Below, one piece after another: positions 11,142 to 24,744 of a DNA stretch of 64,000 nucleotides. Below the pieces are notes generated by a model. It was given only the letters and a program-made list of their open reading frames with translations, had not been told where the DNA came from and made no database searches. The position numbers and the translations under genes are program-made. The stretch comes from Dactylellina haptotyla. Taxonomy: Eukaryota > Ascomycota > Orbiliomycetes > Orbiliales > Orbiliaceae. Each line of letters begins with the position of its first letter. The stretch's first letter is position 1. The stretch covers positions 806,001-870,000 of the forward strand of contig CM062385.1 of the NCBI GenBank assembly GCA_031310005.1. The letters are read 5' to 3'.

Positions 11142-14100
11142 CGTGGCTCGTACGTTCCTCGCACTTGTTCGACCGGAGCTTCCAATGCTACTACGAGCTG
11201 TAGTTCATGGGGATAAGAGTCTTGAAGCGAAGCAGATCCAGGAGATAAGACGGGGAGGTACGTGGAAAACAGTACCGCACACCACGATACGATGCAGTTT
11301 GCAGCCCAAAATTTCCGCCCGCCAGCTAACTAATCAACCCTCCAGCCCGCCCAGCTGCTCATGTGAGTGCTATTCTGTTGGAGGATCGAAATTGTAAGCG
11401 CTTTCCTCAAACCAGAGTACCGAACATGGTTGCGGCTGAACAACGGCTGTACGAGCTGAAACATGGGAAATTGGACAGCTGCGCTCGAGCCTTCCCGCGT
11501 TGTAAGGCTCGCGCAACACATGCGAACATTGGCGACGATGTGATTGTTGCCAACATGAGTTCGAACGGTCGACAGTCAATGGATTTCCGGAGGCGATTTT
11601 CGGGTATAATATTCCGATAAATGAGGCGCACATGCGTCTGGATTATGCAAGAATTTGGAAATATTCTGGTCCGAACCTGATTGGTTACGTCAGAGCATCA
11701 CAAAAGGCTAAAAGGCATTTTTGAGAGTATGAGTTAACTAGTGTGCTTGGAATTCCCGCTGGCCAAGCTGGAGTTATAGATGTTTATATAATAATAACCA
11801 AGAGAATTAAGAATTTATATTTATAAACACTAAACATCGGCTCATTTTGTATATAGGTCGGTTTTAAATCCAATGCATTGAATATCAAGCCTGCTATACC
11901 CTTGGTCCTCTAGCTTAGTTGTATATTATGTTATACATTTGGCTACCGCTAGCACCTGAAGCCGAAAGACGATTTATTTATCCATTGGATATATTCAAGA
12001 GAGCTCGGACTCTGACAAACTGGGTCCATTTCCCGAGTCTAAACGCTTGGGATGCTAGCTTCAAGATAAAGTGCCGGCCCCAATGCAATGTGGATCCATC
12101 AATTATTATCCCAAAATCGAAGACATCCACTGAGGAATCGCGTTTACTGGCTGATTTACTAACTAATACTGTTCCTTCCCACCGTGGGGGTCTCTTGTTC
12201 AGTGCCTCTAGTTCTTCCCGGAGACCTCGACGAGAAAGAGTAAGACCCCTCACCGTCCCCGCAAGCCGGCGTCCTTGACACATATTCTCGCGCCCTGATG
12301 CTGAATATCCGGAAGCAGGATTTACAGCCGGTCTAAGGTAGGAGGAAATGAACCAGCTGAGTAAAAATCAACTAAGCCTGAGCTCAGTCTCGCGAGCGTA
12401 GGGAAAATGAAGAGTTCTTTCGAACTATCCTTCAGATTTCAACCAAGACATTTTAATTCCTTTTTACTAGTCATTACTGGCTTTCTGGCTTGGGCGTGAA
12501 CCTCAGATCGCGACAAAGTGGGTCCCACGGGGAAGATCATCAGATCGGGAAGTGGAAATTATATGGTCTGAGTTAATAGTAGTACTACCATTCTTCACTA
12601 CCTTCGCTCCAGGCAACAGTTGCATGTTGTCTTGAACCACGTAGCTAACGATGATCATTGCTAGTTCTTAATGGTCGTATAGAAAGCCACCGCAATGTGA
12701 AATGTGCCCCCTTGTGAGTGCATAAAAATGCGTATTAAACCGATCCTGGCGTCCGGAGTTAAGAGAAAAGCTTCTGCCGCTGTCTCATGGGCGTTTTTTG
12801 CTCGAGTACACTATTCTTTCAGATTGGAGGAACAGAAGGTTGACGGTCCGGCGGCGTTTTTTTGGGGGGGTATTCGGGAGCGCTGCCAGCTTCCAGTCCA
12901 AGACGCACCGACATTGTTCGCGAAACCCTTTTTTCCTAAAAAATTTTCCGACGATTGTAAAAATTTCTTGGTGAAACTTTTGTTTAGAACCGACGTTAGA
13001 GGAAGCTTGAAGGTATAGGTTTCATCTTGACAAGGACGAATAACTCAGATATGCGATCAAGCTTTGGACGCGACCAGCCTCCCCTGGCATCAACTCAAGA
13101 CGGGTACCGACAGATCTAAAATATGTACCAGGTTACGATAATTTTTTCGAGCCAAACTATTCGTCTGAACTGCTTCCCGCTTGAGTCCGTGCTCCGATTG
13201 CCGCGGCTTGTGGAATGCCATTATTATTTGGATCTTTTTTTGGTATAGTGCGTAGTGTAATGGTCTGATTGTGAAGGCCAGGAAATATTGGATGGCGCTG
13301 TTGCCGTATTGCACACGCAAACACATAAACCACCAAATTTAATTGCATGGTTCCAAGCGGGAAAGCTTCGAGCTCCCGCATTAAACCGAGAGGCGTGCTT
13401 CCATTTGGCAAAATCAGAGATCACGAGAATTTAACTGTCAAGTTCAGCCGCTTTTCCCCACCCCTGCGGCTAGCTTGCATCTTCTCGTCGCGATATCACG
13501 ATGTATTATTATGATAGACCGGCATGAAGATTTTGTGTTGCTATCACCGGGGTAGGTGTTCCCGAGAGGTCCAGACCATGCACTAGAGGATTGCACCGCC
13601 TCATTGATGATGTGTCAGCCACATTTGCACAACCTCATATCATGCCACCGTTTCTGCAATCTTGGTTGAGGCTTGAACGCCCGCCTATGCGACAAATCCC
13701 ATCGAGGAGCTTGGAACAAAGTTATTCGTTTCTGCAGGAACTATTATAACGGAAAGGATATTAACTGACCCTGAACAGCTGAACAGGCGCTCGGTTACGT
13801 TTTATCCTGCATCAAAACACATGTTTCTCAAGCGACAATTGACATGTTTCTTCCAACCCCGCTTGATGGCGTTGGACATGCAACTGCGTGTCAATGGCAA
13901 AAAATTCGAAAAAAAATATTTCAAATTGTTATCGATGACCGGAGACTTGCCTGGTTGGGGGTTCCACAGCTACCTACTCTGTCCGTGTCCAGTTAGCTTC
14001 TGTTCGCGACGGCCGATGGGAGCTCTAACCAAAAGTTCTCTCTCTGCGGTGATTCACGTGGATGATAGCCTGATACCGCCATGCAATCTGACACTTATAG

Positions 14101-17030
14101 CAAACCTCGACTTTGCCGTCCGGAGTCCGCGATTCGACAAACGCTACTATGCTTATTTCTAAGAAAAGTAGCGCCCCTCATCGCTCGGTGGAAGCTCGAG
14201 CTTGGACATATGCATCTAGCAGGAAACGGGCTACGATCTGCAGCACTGGCTCGCCACCAGCTATTTGCAGGAGCATCGCCGCATGATCCTGCAGTGCGGA
14301 AAACCGGGTTATCGATACGGAAATTTTAATTATAGACAGGCCGTGTCTTCGGGCTTAGGGTTTTCCTTGCGGACACAATGGCGATCCTCAAGATCCCAAA
14401 GCCCCGAAACAGCGACAGCGACTATCAATCATGGACATCATCAGTCACGACAGAAATTGTGGGTGGTGTGGCGGGGCCCTGATCGGGATATGACATTGCA
14501 TTGTTAGTGGGCCATTGCTCCTTCGGCTACATGCACTTGCGTTTGATGTTTCCTCAACAAGCCGGGTGCAGTTTTAGCTTCCCGGGCCAAGCTTTTTCCA
14601 CCCTCGAGACCCACCCTGGTGTAATTTTATCGAACAAGATGATTTCAGACGATTCGAAAATTCTGGTTCTCCAGATCGAAACGAAATTCGCCCGGCGATG
14701 GAGAAATCCTTGCATATTTGCCTAGACCCCTGATGCACATCGTGCCTTCTATAGATCCGGCTGCCGCTTAGGTTTGTTGTCGAGAACATTATCAATCAAA
14801 TCGGGATGATCACATGAAGGACAAGCTTGTCCAGAATGCGCATGGCTTGAAACACAAAACCATTTTTATTGATGATATCACAGCGGAGATTGCCATTGAG
14901 GCGAGCCAGGCGCGGATTTTACCTGCAGAAACTGGGATTCCGAGGATCCTTGAAGGGGCTATTGCCAGCTGGGAAGGTGAAATGATTGCGCGTTCTCGAG
15001 TTCGAAAATCTCCACCGTTTTGCGTATTTCCAGAATGATATTGGGGTATCAGATACCAGTGGAGACGTATCACTAAGGTCGTAGAATTAATATATTCGAA
15101 TGGCTTGACGTTGCACATCGAAAGAATTTGAGAAAGTTCCTCAGCCTCCCCTTCTGGTTGCATCGGTTGCGGGCACAGCCACATCCACGTTTTTCTGATC
15201 AGTGCAACGGTCTGAGTGGTGTAATTTGATTCCACCCTTGACCCTGGAAGCCGGAATTCAGGCCCACAGTTAACTTCTTCGATAGGGACGGGTCCTGTGG
15301 TCGGAGAGTTCGAATCCCGGGGATCGAACTCATTAAATGTCTCCCACCCAACGCCACAACAGACAATTTCAGATCAGACTTTTTGAAGTTGGGAACCAAT
15401 AGGATATTGATGAAGCCGTTTTGAAGGGCTGCACAAGGTGGCCCCACATCGCGGTTTTCCGAGCCAGACTTCTCCCGAAGCAACACAAGCAAGCAATAGG
15501 CCCTCGGGGTGATACTGCCATCCTAGCTTGGGGGGTTTCGCTCTGCTTCCCGAAAGTACCATGTCCGCAAAGCTAGGCTAGTAAATGGCTATCTTTGTTT
15601 CCTTGAGTACACCAGGAATTCTTAGCCGAGCACTGAATAACATTCTGCGCGGTGTGGGTTTCGTCCCTTTGCAAGACCTGAAATGGGCAAGCGATCGAGG
15701 TTCCCTGGCAAGAAATGGCTGCACCAAATACTTGCGAGACGATCCCGCAGGTGGCAGTCATAGCTCTTGCATTAGCTCTAAAGTTCTATGCCATCATCAG
15801 ACAATTGAAAAATTAGTGTACCCTCGAGTGCACCCGTAAACCGTTACACGCTATTTGCCGTTTTCTGTTACTATTGACAAGGTGGACGAAAGGGAGAGCC
15901 TGTCCAGGCACTCGGGGTAGCCTGTCTTTCTGCTGAAAGTACGTTCTCTGACCTTTAAACTACACCACCTTTCTCAGCTTGATACAATTTCCTTACTCCA
16001 CTGTCCAGTCCAAAAATCTATCCGTCTGAGTAGTTAATATACGATCACGGTACCCAATTTGGCAGATGGCATGTCCTTAAAGCCCACCCCCATATCTTAC
16101 CAAGACTGACACTCAACCCTGAGCCCTGGATTGCCCTGGCTGTCGCCCTACGGCCCTACGCAGCCACCTAGGGGGAATATATTAGTTCCGATCCATACAA
16201 GGGACTCACCTCCACTTGCCACTGGAGCGAGCAATCGCCCATCCCAGTACTCAATTTTTGTGGGAGGTTTCCCAAACCTTATACAATTGTCTTAAAAATC
16301 GCTCGGACGGCTCATAGCCCGCAGCTCCAAGGTTTAGCACCCTCCTCCCGCATAAGTGAGTGGTGCACCTTTCCATCCAACGCCTTTCGCTTGTTGACAG
16401 CGAGCCATACATACATTAGACCCAATCCGTTCCTGACCTACAGTGCGACTGCTATTCCTATTATTGTCCCCCGTCAGACGACCTGGTCCTATCAATCCAA
16501 GAAATCAACCATTCTGATTAACGACAGCTATTCTCTTGAGTGTCACACACGTACAAAATTATCAATTCCTTTTCTGTTTCGATCGGCGGCAAGTGCTTAA
16601 CGCCCTTCTAAAATTGTATCTGTCGATTGGACCTGAACGATATAGCTAACGGGCCCCATTCTACATGGCAGAAGTACCTCTACTTCCCTTAAGGTCGCTT
16701 TCTTCTCAATCTTCCCGATTCTGGAATTGTGGTTTGGAGCTTCGACGACGATTCTAAGGTAGTGAAAATATTTCCTAGTAAGCCACCCCCTCCGTAACTA
16801 TGCATACATGCAGACAGACCTGCCTGCGGGAAGGCTGGTCGATTTAAAACATACAAGGAGAAGCGAATAATCTTGCTTTTTTACCGATTCATGTTGCCAC
16901 CCCTTTGCTTTCTTTCTCTCTTCAAACCTGTGGTGTACATTCTATATAGATACTTACGTGGTGGGCAAATGAAAAAGTATTAAGAGGCCATAACACCCCC
17001 TACATCGCAGACACACGTATATTTATCCCA
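11142..17030. other. Gene-free spacer, possible decayed sequence
   Basis: This 5.9-kb spacer separates two divergently transcribed genes (Gln-rich on minus, YTH on plus), so its ends should hold both promoters. Frames are short and overlapping, with no recognisable domain. One 88-codon open stretch at 14772-15038 (+) reads more like protein than its surroundings and is listed as a finding. The last kilobase before 17030 is pyrimidine-rich, as expected of a fungal promoter and leader. Confidence 0.55.
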
Positions 17031-19190
17031 ATGGGAGATGCGCACCCTCGAATTCACCGGCGCAGTCTGATTGTTAGTTCGACTACAGCATCCGAGATAA
17101 AAAATAACATAGAGGGCCAGGAGCTCTCTACTATTTCTCCTACTACAGAATCTACCGCGACCACTTCTGCCAGTTCTCCGACAATGTACGGCCCTACACT
17201 CACTTTGCTCCCCCAGGTTCACCAATATCCTCAACATCATATGCCTTATATGGCTCAAGCGAACCAACCTCGTTTTCATCAGGCTCCTTTACAGTCGCCC
17301 CCAGCTCAACAGCCCTTTGCTATGCAGTCACTACAGGCTTCACTGCAATCATACCAACTTCAGGGCCATCAACATAACCAACAGCCTCGCTATGGTCCTA
17401 TTCTTTCTGCTCCAGCAGTGCAATATAGTATCTCTCCCATTCCAATTCCCCAAGTAGCGACCCAGCCGGGCCAAGTGCACACTATGCCTCAGTATCCCCA
17501 GTCGGCAGGGTATTACGAACCTTATAGTCAAAGCCCACCGAATGCCGCTCATGGCGTTCCCATGGCAGGTTTTAACCCAGCGTATACTACCCCACAGCCA
17601 GCTGGTTCTGAACACAATACTCAGTACCCACAATGGCCCCAAGGAAGCATGCCCTTTATCTATTTACCGCAGTACGGGCAACAATCGGGAATGATGCCCG
17701 CGCCCGTAGGCGCAGTGGAGTATGCCTACAGTCAACCGCAAGCACCCCCAAACTACATTCCGAGGAGAAGAAGCGCTCCTCATACAGGACAAGAGGTGCA
17801 CGATTTTCAGTTTGGAGGACAACATCCACAACCTTTCGACCCGGCGTCTATGCAAAGACAAGGCCCAGTGCCAAGGCATATGATAAATTCTGGTAGCAGG
17901 CAGCGAAGGGCTTCTCCAGTTTCTTCCACTTACAGCGCCGGCCGACCCGGTGCCGGACTTTCACAGTCACTTTCATCCGCCAGCTCGTCAAGCATGATGA
18001 GCCGGTCGTCTCAGTCCACTTTACACCCAGTTTTACCAAGAGGACCACCTCGAAAGCCCAGACAATCTGGTCACGCACTTTGGGTTGGAAATTTACCACC
18101 TGGTACAACTGTATCGGCCTTGAAGGACTACTTTGCAACTGACCAGATCGAGAGTGTCTTTTTGATTTCAAAGAGCAACTGTGCCTTTGTAAACTATAAG
18201 ACCGAGACCGCTTGCGCTGAAGCGATGACAAAGTTCCATGACTCTCGGTTCCAAGGAGTCAGATTAGTCTGTCGCCTCCGAAGAAACTCTTCCCCAGGTG
18301 ATATTTTGGAATCAGAGGGCCAGGTAGAGCCGCCCGCTATTGCTCCCATGCAAGAAGTTCCAGAGACCCTTGTCGCCGTTTCTAACGAAGCGGAAACCGA
18401 TCACGAGGCGGAGGCGTCAACAAAACTCAACGATGCTTCAACAAAAAAGGCCAAAGAACGCTTTTTCATAGTTAAGAGTCTGACTCTGGAGGACCTGGAT
18501 ACTAGTGTTTCCAATGGTATCTGGGCAACGCAAACACACAATGAACCAGCACTAAATGATGCTTATTTGGTAGGTCCCCTCTGGAATTTGTTGCATTTTG
18601 GAAAGAATTTACTCCTAACTGTGTTTTAGTCTACTGAGAACGTTTATCTCATATTTTCGGCGAATAAATCTGGCGAGTACTATGGATATGCTCGTATGGT
18701 CTCTGAAATTTCAGATCAGGTCGCGTCCAAGATCGAGTGGGCACCCATGACCCAAAGTATCGACGAAACGGCCCTTCCGAAGGCGATCTACACTCCACCA
18801 ACAGCAACTGCGCCCAGAGGACGAATTATTGATGACTCGAGTCGGGGAACTATCTTCTGGGAAGTTATAGAAGACAGCGATTCCGAGGACGAGGCCGCTC
18901 CTGTCGAAGGAACAACCATAAGCAAGTCATGGGGAAAACCATTCAGAGTTGAGTGGGTTTCTACATCTAAAGTGCCTTTCTATAGAACCCGAGGCCTTCG
19001 GAATCCATACAACGTTTCGCGAGAAGTGAAGATCGCACGAGATGGAACAGAACTTGAACCTACTGTCGGGAAAAAGCTGGTTCAAATGTTCCACAGAGGC
19101 GGAGCCGTACCCTTTGAAGGAGAATCCGCCACGAGCGGTACTGAAAATCCTGAAACTTCCACCGAAGTCTCACAGACGGCTGATGCATAG
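17031..19190 (+). CDS. RRM + YTH domain RNA-binding protein (m6A reader-like)
   Basis: Two exons, 17031-18569 and 18630-19190, are joined by a 60-nt intron with donor GTAGGT, branch CTAAC and acceptor TTTTAG in phase 0, giving 699 aa. Residues 1-345 are Gln/Pro/Tyr-rich and disordered. An RRM spans about 348-417 (RNP2 LWVGNLP, RNP1-like CAFVNY). A YTH domain spans about 477-669: it starts RFFIVKS, and two Trp expected in the methyl-adenosine cage are present at 498 (IWATQ) and 550 (IEW). After an insert of about 65 acidic and Pro-rich residues it ends with the conserved block FRVEWVSTSKVPF to LEPTVGKKL. The domain family binds N6-methyladenosine in RNA; the RRM-YTH combination is typical of filamentous ascomycetes. 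The intron lies inside the YTH domain. An alternative start at a later Met would only shorten the disordered arm. Confidence 0.92.
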
Positions 19191-22100
19191 GTATTTCATT
19201 CTTATTCTAACGTCTGAGATGCAAAACTATTTTTATCATCTATATCCTTCCATGGCTGTATATCACGGTCTATCATTTTACAGTTACGAAATATTTATCT
19301 TTATTTGTTCGATTCCTGTATCATATTCCCACTTACCCAGTTCCCCCCAAAACCATAATGTTTTTTTTTACAATTCCATCTCATTGTGGTAAACGCCCTA
19401 CCTACCTCTGGATTTTGGCTACCTCATTCAGTTCTTCTAAGCAAGGCTAGGCCAAAAATGTTGTGTGGATGATTCACGCTTGCATGTTTTTGCTTTTATT
19501 TCTAGGTGTTTCCAGCGATTACTTCCTTTGTTATTTCTTTCCTTGGAATTGAAAAAAAAAAAAAAAAAATGTTTCGAGGAATCGTGTCAGCGTGGCTACT
19601 TTGTTACCTCTTTTCTTTCATTAAGCGTTTTTCCTGTTTTATGCAAAATGCATTAATGTCAGCACCAGTCTGTGGGGAGTATGTCCCTCGAAATGTTTTG
19701 ACTGGGGTTCTATTAGAATCCAAGTATCTTCCTAGTCTTAGGGTTAATTCAGTGGACTAGATTCCACCCTTGAGGGATTTCCTTCGGCGAGAGATCGGAA
19801 TCGGTACGTTGTTACCGTCAAACTTTCCCTGACTTCGAAGAATATTTCAATTCATTGGGTCTTTGAGAGGGTGAACAAGACATATTAGCAAACGTGAAGA
19901 CGGGCTGTAAGTGCTGCAGCAGCCTGCTTGATGATGCACAGACTATTTCGTCCAACATGGGTACCGCATACACCCCCAAGTTCCTTCGATGCATATTCAT
20001 GCAACTTGTGGAAATCTATTGCCGGCAAGGTATTTAGACGGATAGCTTTTTTTTTCTTCCTTTCTTCGATTCACCGTTTAGGAAAGGCTGAATCGAACTG
20101 AACTCCCTGCCGGTTACCCACGATCTATGGGTAATCTCAAGCGGACGACGACGCCGTGGCTTGCACAAAATGGTAGTGTCACGAACCACCTTGAGAATAA
20201 TGCAAGCCAGGATTTAAGACAGTTTCAATTCGCCGTATGCCGTTTTCCCTTCTCCTTTCACACATCCAATCAACGGATTTATGGGATTCGAATTTTCCAC
20301 CCTCAGGGCGTCTTTCCAAATGTGGGTTTGCTAGACAAGTAGGACACCACCAGGCACAATTTTTTATGCGCCCTCTACTCCATTTTGGGTGACGACCCAG
20401 TCTTCTTCCTGCTTCAGTCAAGTGGACATGTCTCTTCGACCCCTGCTTTCCGTTTCCCTCCACCAGTGGGTCTTCCAGGAGTACCCATGGAGGGCAAGCA
20501 AATGCCACGATAGCCAAACGACCGTTATTTGGCAGACGTAGAAAAAAAAGCCATTTCTGCCGACAAATAGGAAGCTTGTGAACCCCCCTTAGCCCGTCAT
20601 AGTAGTGAATATAGCGTCGCAGGTGGGTCTTCGGATAGGTAGTCGCACCCTAATCTCGAGAACCTAAGATTTCCCATTGCTCCCCATCAGGGTAAATCCT
20701 TTTTTGCCGCGACTGAAAAAGAAACAAAACCGAACCGCTACGAGTAGATTTTAAAATTTAACTTTTTTTTGCGAACGGTTTTTGTTGGAAGGCGGTCTTG
20801 TTGCGTGGGATCGCGGCTTCGCTCACACAGCCGACGCCTTAAGCTCTCATGCTCATATCCCGAATTGTGCGACTGGACGAATCAGATGTGTCTCCTGCCT
20901 TATTGTGAAAGAATGCTCTTCAAAGACCTGCATTAACTCCACCCCCACTAGATCGTTTCTTATAGCGTTGAGAAACTCTCGTACGCCGGGGAGGCTCAAG
21001 GGTTTGATAGGTCGAGAAGGCACCAGCCTCAGGAGACCCAAGGGACGTTCCGCTAGGAGAATTTAAGATAGCGAAAGACATGTCGATTCCTACTCAAGAA
21101 GGAAGTGGGTTCTATCGCAGTAGCCAAAAAGGGATGACAAACCGCCATCGACTCTCCCAAACTCGTCGATAGGGTACGAGGTAAAGCCTGTTGGCGCAAC
21201 GGCATTCGCCGCCCTATTTCTTTGGCGAAAAACCAGGCCCAGACGAAAATATAGGTTCCCGGTAAATCACTTTCGGTTTTCGTGTATTAACACGAGAGCG
21301 ACACCTGTCCGTCCGGGGATAAAACGAACAAGAACAAGAATTACTAGCATGTGCGTGCGCTGCAGCAAGCATCTACACATCCTTTCCCCGGAGATACCGA
21401 TCCCCACTGCACCTTGTTCTATACTTATTTCCTTGGATCGCGCATGTATTCCTAAAAATGCGTTGCACATTTGCCACTGGGGCGCCAGTCATTTGGTTCG
21501 GCTAACGCCACTCCGCGACCTCCGGTGACCGAGAACATTCCTCTCCAAGAACAGTTTTAGTAATGATAGAAGGTTTGACTGCCTAAAGCGACTATAAGAA
21601 CGTCTGTTATAATGATGCGAGATTCCTGAAGGAGAGGGATAAAGCCGTTGATCTTACTATTTTAAAAAGAGATTGAAGCCGTTGGCCTGGTTGTTGGGAC
21701 TCCTTACTTGCCTCCCGGGTATGCACGCCAGCTCACCCGGTGCGTTGTACATGCCACTGTGGCTGGTCCCAGGTCCCCGGGGTATACCGGGCCCTGGTGT
21801 CGATCCAACACTTCCCCGAACATAGCCTACGCCAGGCGGCGAATCGGACAGTGGGCCTCAGTAGCTAAGTATATAGGCTAGGGCATTGGCCGTTGATAGT
21901 CGAACCCCTTTTAAAGAGCGTATGGATAATCTTGTACACCAGAGTTTCCCTTTTTGGCCAGCCCGTTGTGGAAAAAAGCTATATAGGCGGTTCATATGAT
22001 CGTCCCGCATACAAGGTAAAGGGTCTGCTTCCAATCAGACGTCGCGGATCGGTTTTCTTCGAATATTGTTCTGACAGTAGGCAGAAGGGGTCCAAGCCGT

Positions 22101-24744
22101 TGCTTTCATTTTCGGACGCCGAAATCCCAAGGTTACAATTACTCGTATATTGCGTCCCTGCATAGATATAGATCGTCGATAACTCAGTAATATTTGACCG
22201 TTCCTGCTTTTCGCGCAAGCACACCATCAATTCGAATTTGCCCGTGATGATATTAGGGGCTATTATCTGCCTGGTAGATGGTAGCGGCAGGTAGAAGTCT
22301 GGATCTCCCTGTAATCATTGGTAAATATACCCTGGACGCTCAATTACGGCTTTTTTGACTTTTCCATTTCCATCTCTTAGAAAAGTGGGAAACTGCAGAT
22401 CCACAATTCAAATTTCGATATAGTAATCGAAGCGCTAATTTTCAATATGATTCTTCGTTGGGGTTTTGAAAGGAACCGACATTGGTTTCTTCATACACTC
22501 TCGAAGGCATGTTCATGCGTCCAAGAATAGGAATACTGGCGCGCCATGGCGACGTGCATATGTGGGCACATAAACCTGAATTGTCAGTAGTGCCGTTTCC
22601 CTTTGTGGGACCAGTACGGCATCTGGCCTTGCAGGCAAGCCGTTTCCTAAGGAGGTAAACAAAACCTGGGTGTTCTGAATTTAGCGATCTGAAAAACAGG
22701 TTACGGCATTGCATATGCGTTATCATGAATAGCAACAGAAACGCCAAAAATGGCAATCGGCTACAGAAACGCACAGTCCATGGATCCATCACTCGCTTTA
22801 ATTTGCCCCTTCTCAACGAACAGCTCACTGCCAATGGCTCCTAGTTACCCGTTCGAAGGCATCATTCGATGTGGAGGCCACTTAGGCATCGGATAACAGC
22901 TGCAAGTAAGAGCTTGACTGGGTACCTTCATCTGAGTATTGGTACATCTCCAGATGTAAAGCCTTGACGGTTAGAAGCCAACGCCGGAAAGCCTCTTGCG
23001 ACACCACCCGCTTTGATATTTTGGTTGGATGTGGTTCCTGTTGCATTTTGGACGTCGAACAAGCTTTCGGGGCTCTCCGTTCGTGTTGACCGACCCCCCT
23101 AGGTTCGAATATATGCTCGGGGACCGCACCAAGCATGAATGTATTTGAAAAGATTTATATTCATTTCAACTATTTTCAAGTATTAGTTGATCCTAAGATT
23201 ATCAGCATGCGCCTTCGCACCAGCCCACCTTACTGAGGCTGGTGCGACCCGAGTTTTGATGGCGCTTTCTAAGCTTGCAAAGCACCAGCCGCACGGGTCC
23301 TGTTCGCACGTTGATAAATACGTAACCGGGTCCACATACCCTCCAATCGGTTTACTGTATATTGTTAGAGATTGTTAGAATATTTTTTGATATCACAATA
23401 ATGGTAAGCCTCTCTATCCACTGAAACGATGTGTTTGTGCAGAAAAGGTGCTGATCTTTACCCGAAGGAAGTTCGCTAGTAGGCTAAACCATTGCACCGC
23501 ACGCCGCAAAAAGGAGGCTTGAAAATCTGCTTTTCAGTTATATCACAACCAGCAGACAAGTCCGCATGAGCAATTGGTCGAAAATAGCTTCATAAACCTT
23601 CGCTCAAGGTGTCTATCGAGTTGCGCTTGCCCAGGAATGTCGTCTGGTTTGGTTACACAAGCATAAGACAACTTTGTTTTGACGGGTGCGGCGGAAAAAG
23701 CGGCATCGGCAAGTAATTGCAGATCCACTTTTTTTTTTTTTTTTTTCTTCTCCTCCTCCAAACCACATTTTGGCGGGAAAGGCAGACCACACACCGCCTA
23801 CTTATACCCTCACTGGGATATTAGGGTCCAGCGGAATATATCCCGCACGGCCATCTCCATGCACGTCATGCTGGACATGCATGATTCCTGGCCCGATAAA
23901 GTTAGGTCGTTTGAGGGGTTTTCAATCAGAACGAGAGATGTGGGAACGGCTTGGGATCACGATCCATTCTTTCGAAATCGTACATCCCTGACGATTCGAG
24001 AGTTTCAGGGTCTTAGCGGCATGATTTCGACAGCTCGTGCAGATGAATGGGGCCCGGCCAGTAGGTTATCCATGCTTTTCTCAAGCCTCAAAAAAGTTGA
24101 CGAAGGGGGATTGCAGCAGTGGTATGTCAGTCATGAGGTGCATAAAGGAATTTAGAATCTTTTAGTTCCAGAGTCGTCGTCGTGCATTTCAGGCTCTAGC
24201 CGACACTACGGCTAGCGGAATGTGCTGTCGTCGTCCATCGGATTAGCGTGCTTACCGAGTGACAAGCTTTCAATGGCCCATTCACTGCTGTCCGCTGCCA
24301 AAAACATCCATATTTGGTCTACATCTGGAAACATTCTAGTCACCCGACGTCTCTCCAAGGTGGGGGGAAACGTTTTTATCAAGGATGCCGTGGGAAGAGA
24401 GTTGCTCCTGCAGTGGCTAGTGGTTCGGTTCCTCTTCAACGGCCAACTCTGCATCGTCTGGTGTAACCAAGACCCTTGCCACAGCTGCCGGGAAGGGCAA
24501 GCAACGCATTTGGCTCGGGGAATACCGACGGCATCAGGCGGGGTTACGGACGGAAATCGGAATATCGGCCTCAAAAGTCAAAATTTCTCTTTTTCTTGTT
24601 AAAATACATGGTCTATGATTGAGGCGAAAAGGTACGAGCTAGTGTACATGATATTTCCACGCATACATTGATCGATTCCATTACCGCAATTTTCATTAGT
24701 CGATAGAATAAGCTATATAAGGCACAAGCCCGAGAGACGAAATA
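19191..24744. other. Gene-free spacer
   Basis: The YTH and helicase genes converge on this 5.5-kb stretch. There is an A run at 19552-19569 and a T run near 23730-23746. A GC-rich patch at about 21700-21860 includes a strong inverted repeat (see findings). Open frames at 24212-24602 overlap each other on both strands and have no domain signal. I see no RNA gene and no intact mobile element. Confidence 0.55.

Noticed and set aside
14810-15235. 141-aa minus-strand frame
   Set aside because: It is the antisense shadow of the better plus-strand stretch at 14772-15038.
15300-15330. tRNA-like T-loop (GTTCGAATCCC)
   Set aside because: No matching acceptor stem, D-arm or anticodon arm can be folded upstream within a tRNA length.
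23085-23115. Second B-box-like GGTTCGAAT sequence
   Set aside because: Isolated motif without a cloverleaf.
23679-24155. 158-aa plus-strand frame
   Set aside because: Held open by a T run coding polyPhe; low-complexity artefact.
24212-24602. Overlapping open frames on both strands downstream of the helicase, considered as missing lobe 2
   Set aside because: None shows helicase motifs IV-VI or QYRM-like sequence, and no good intron connects them to the helicase.
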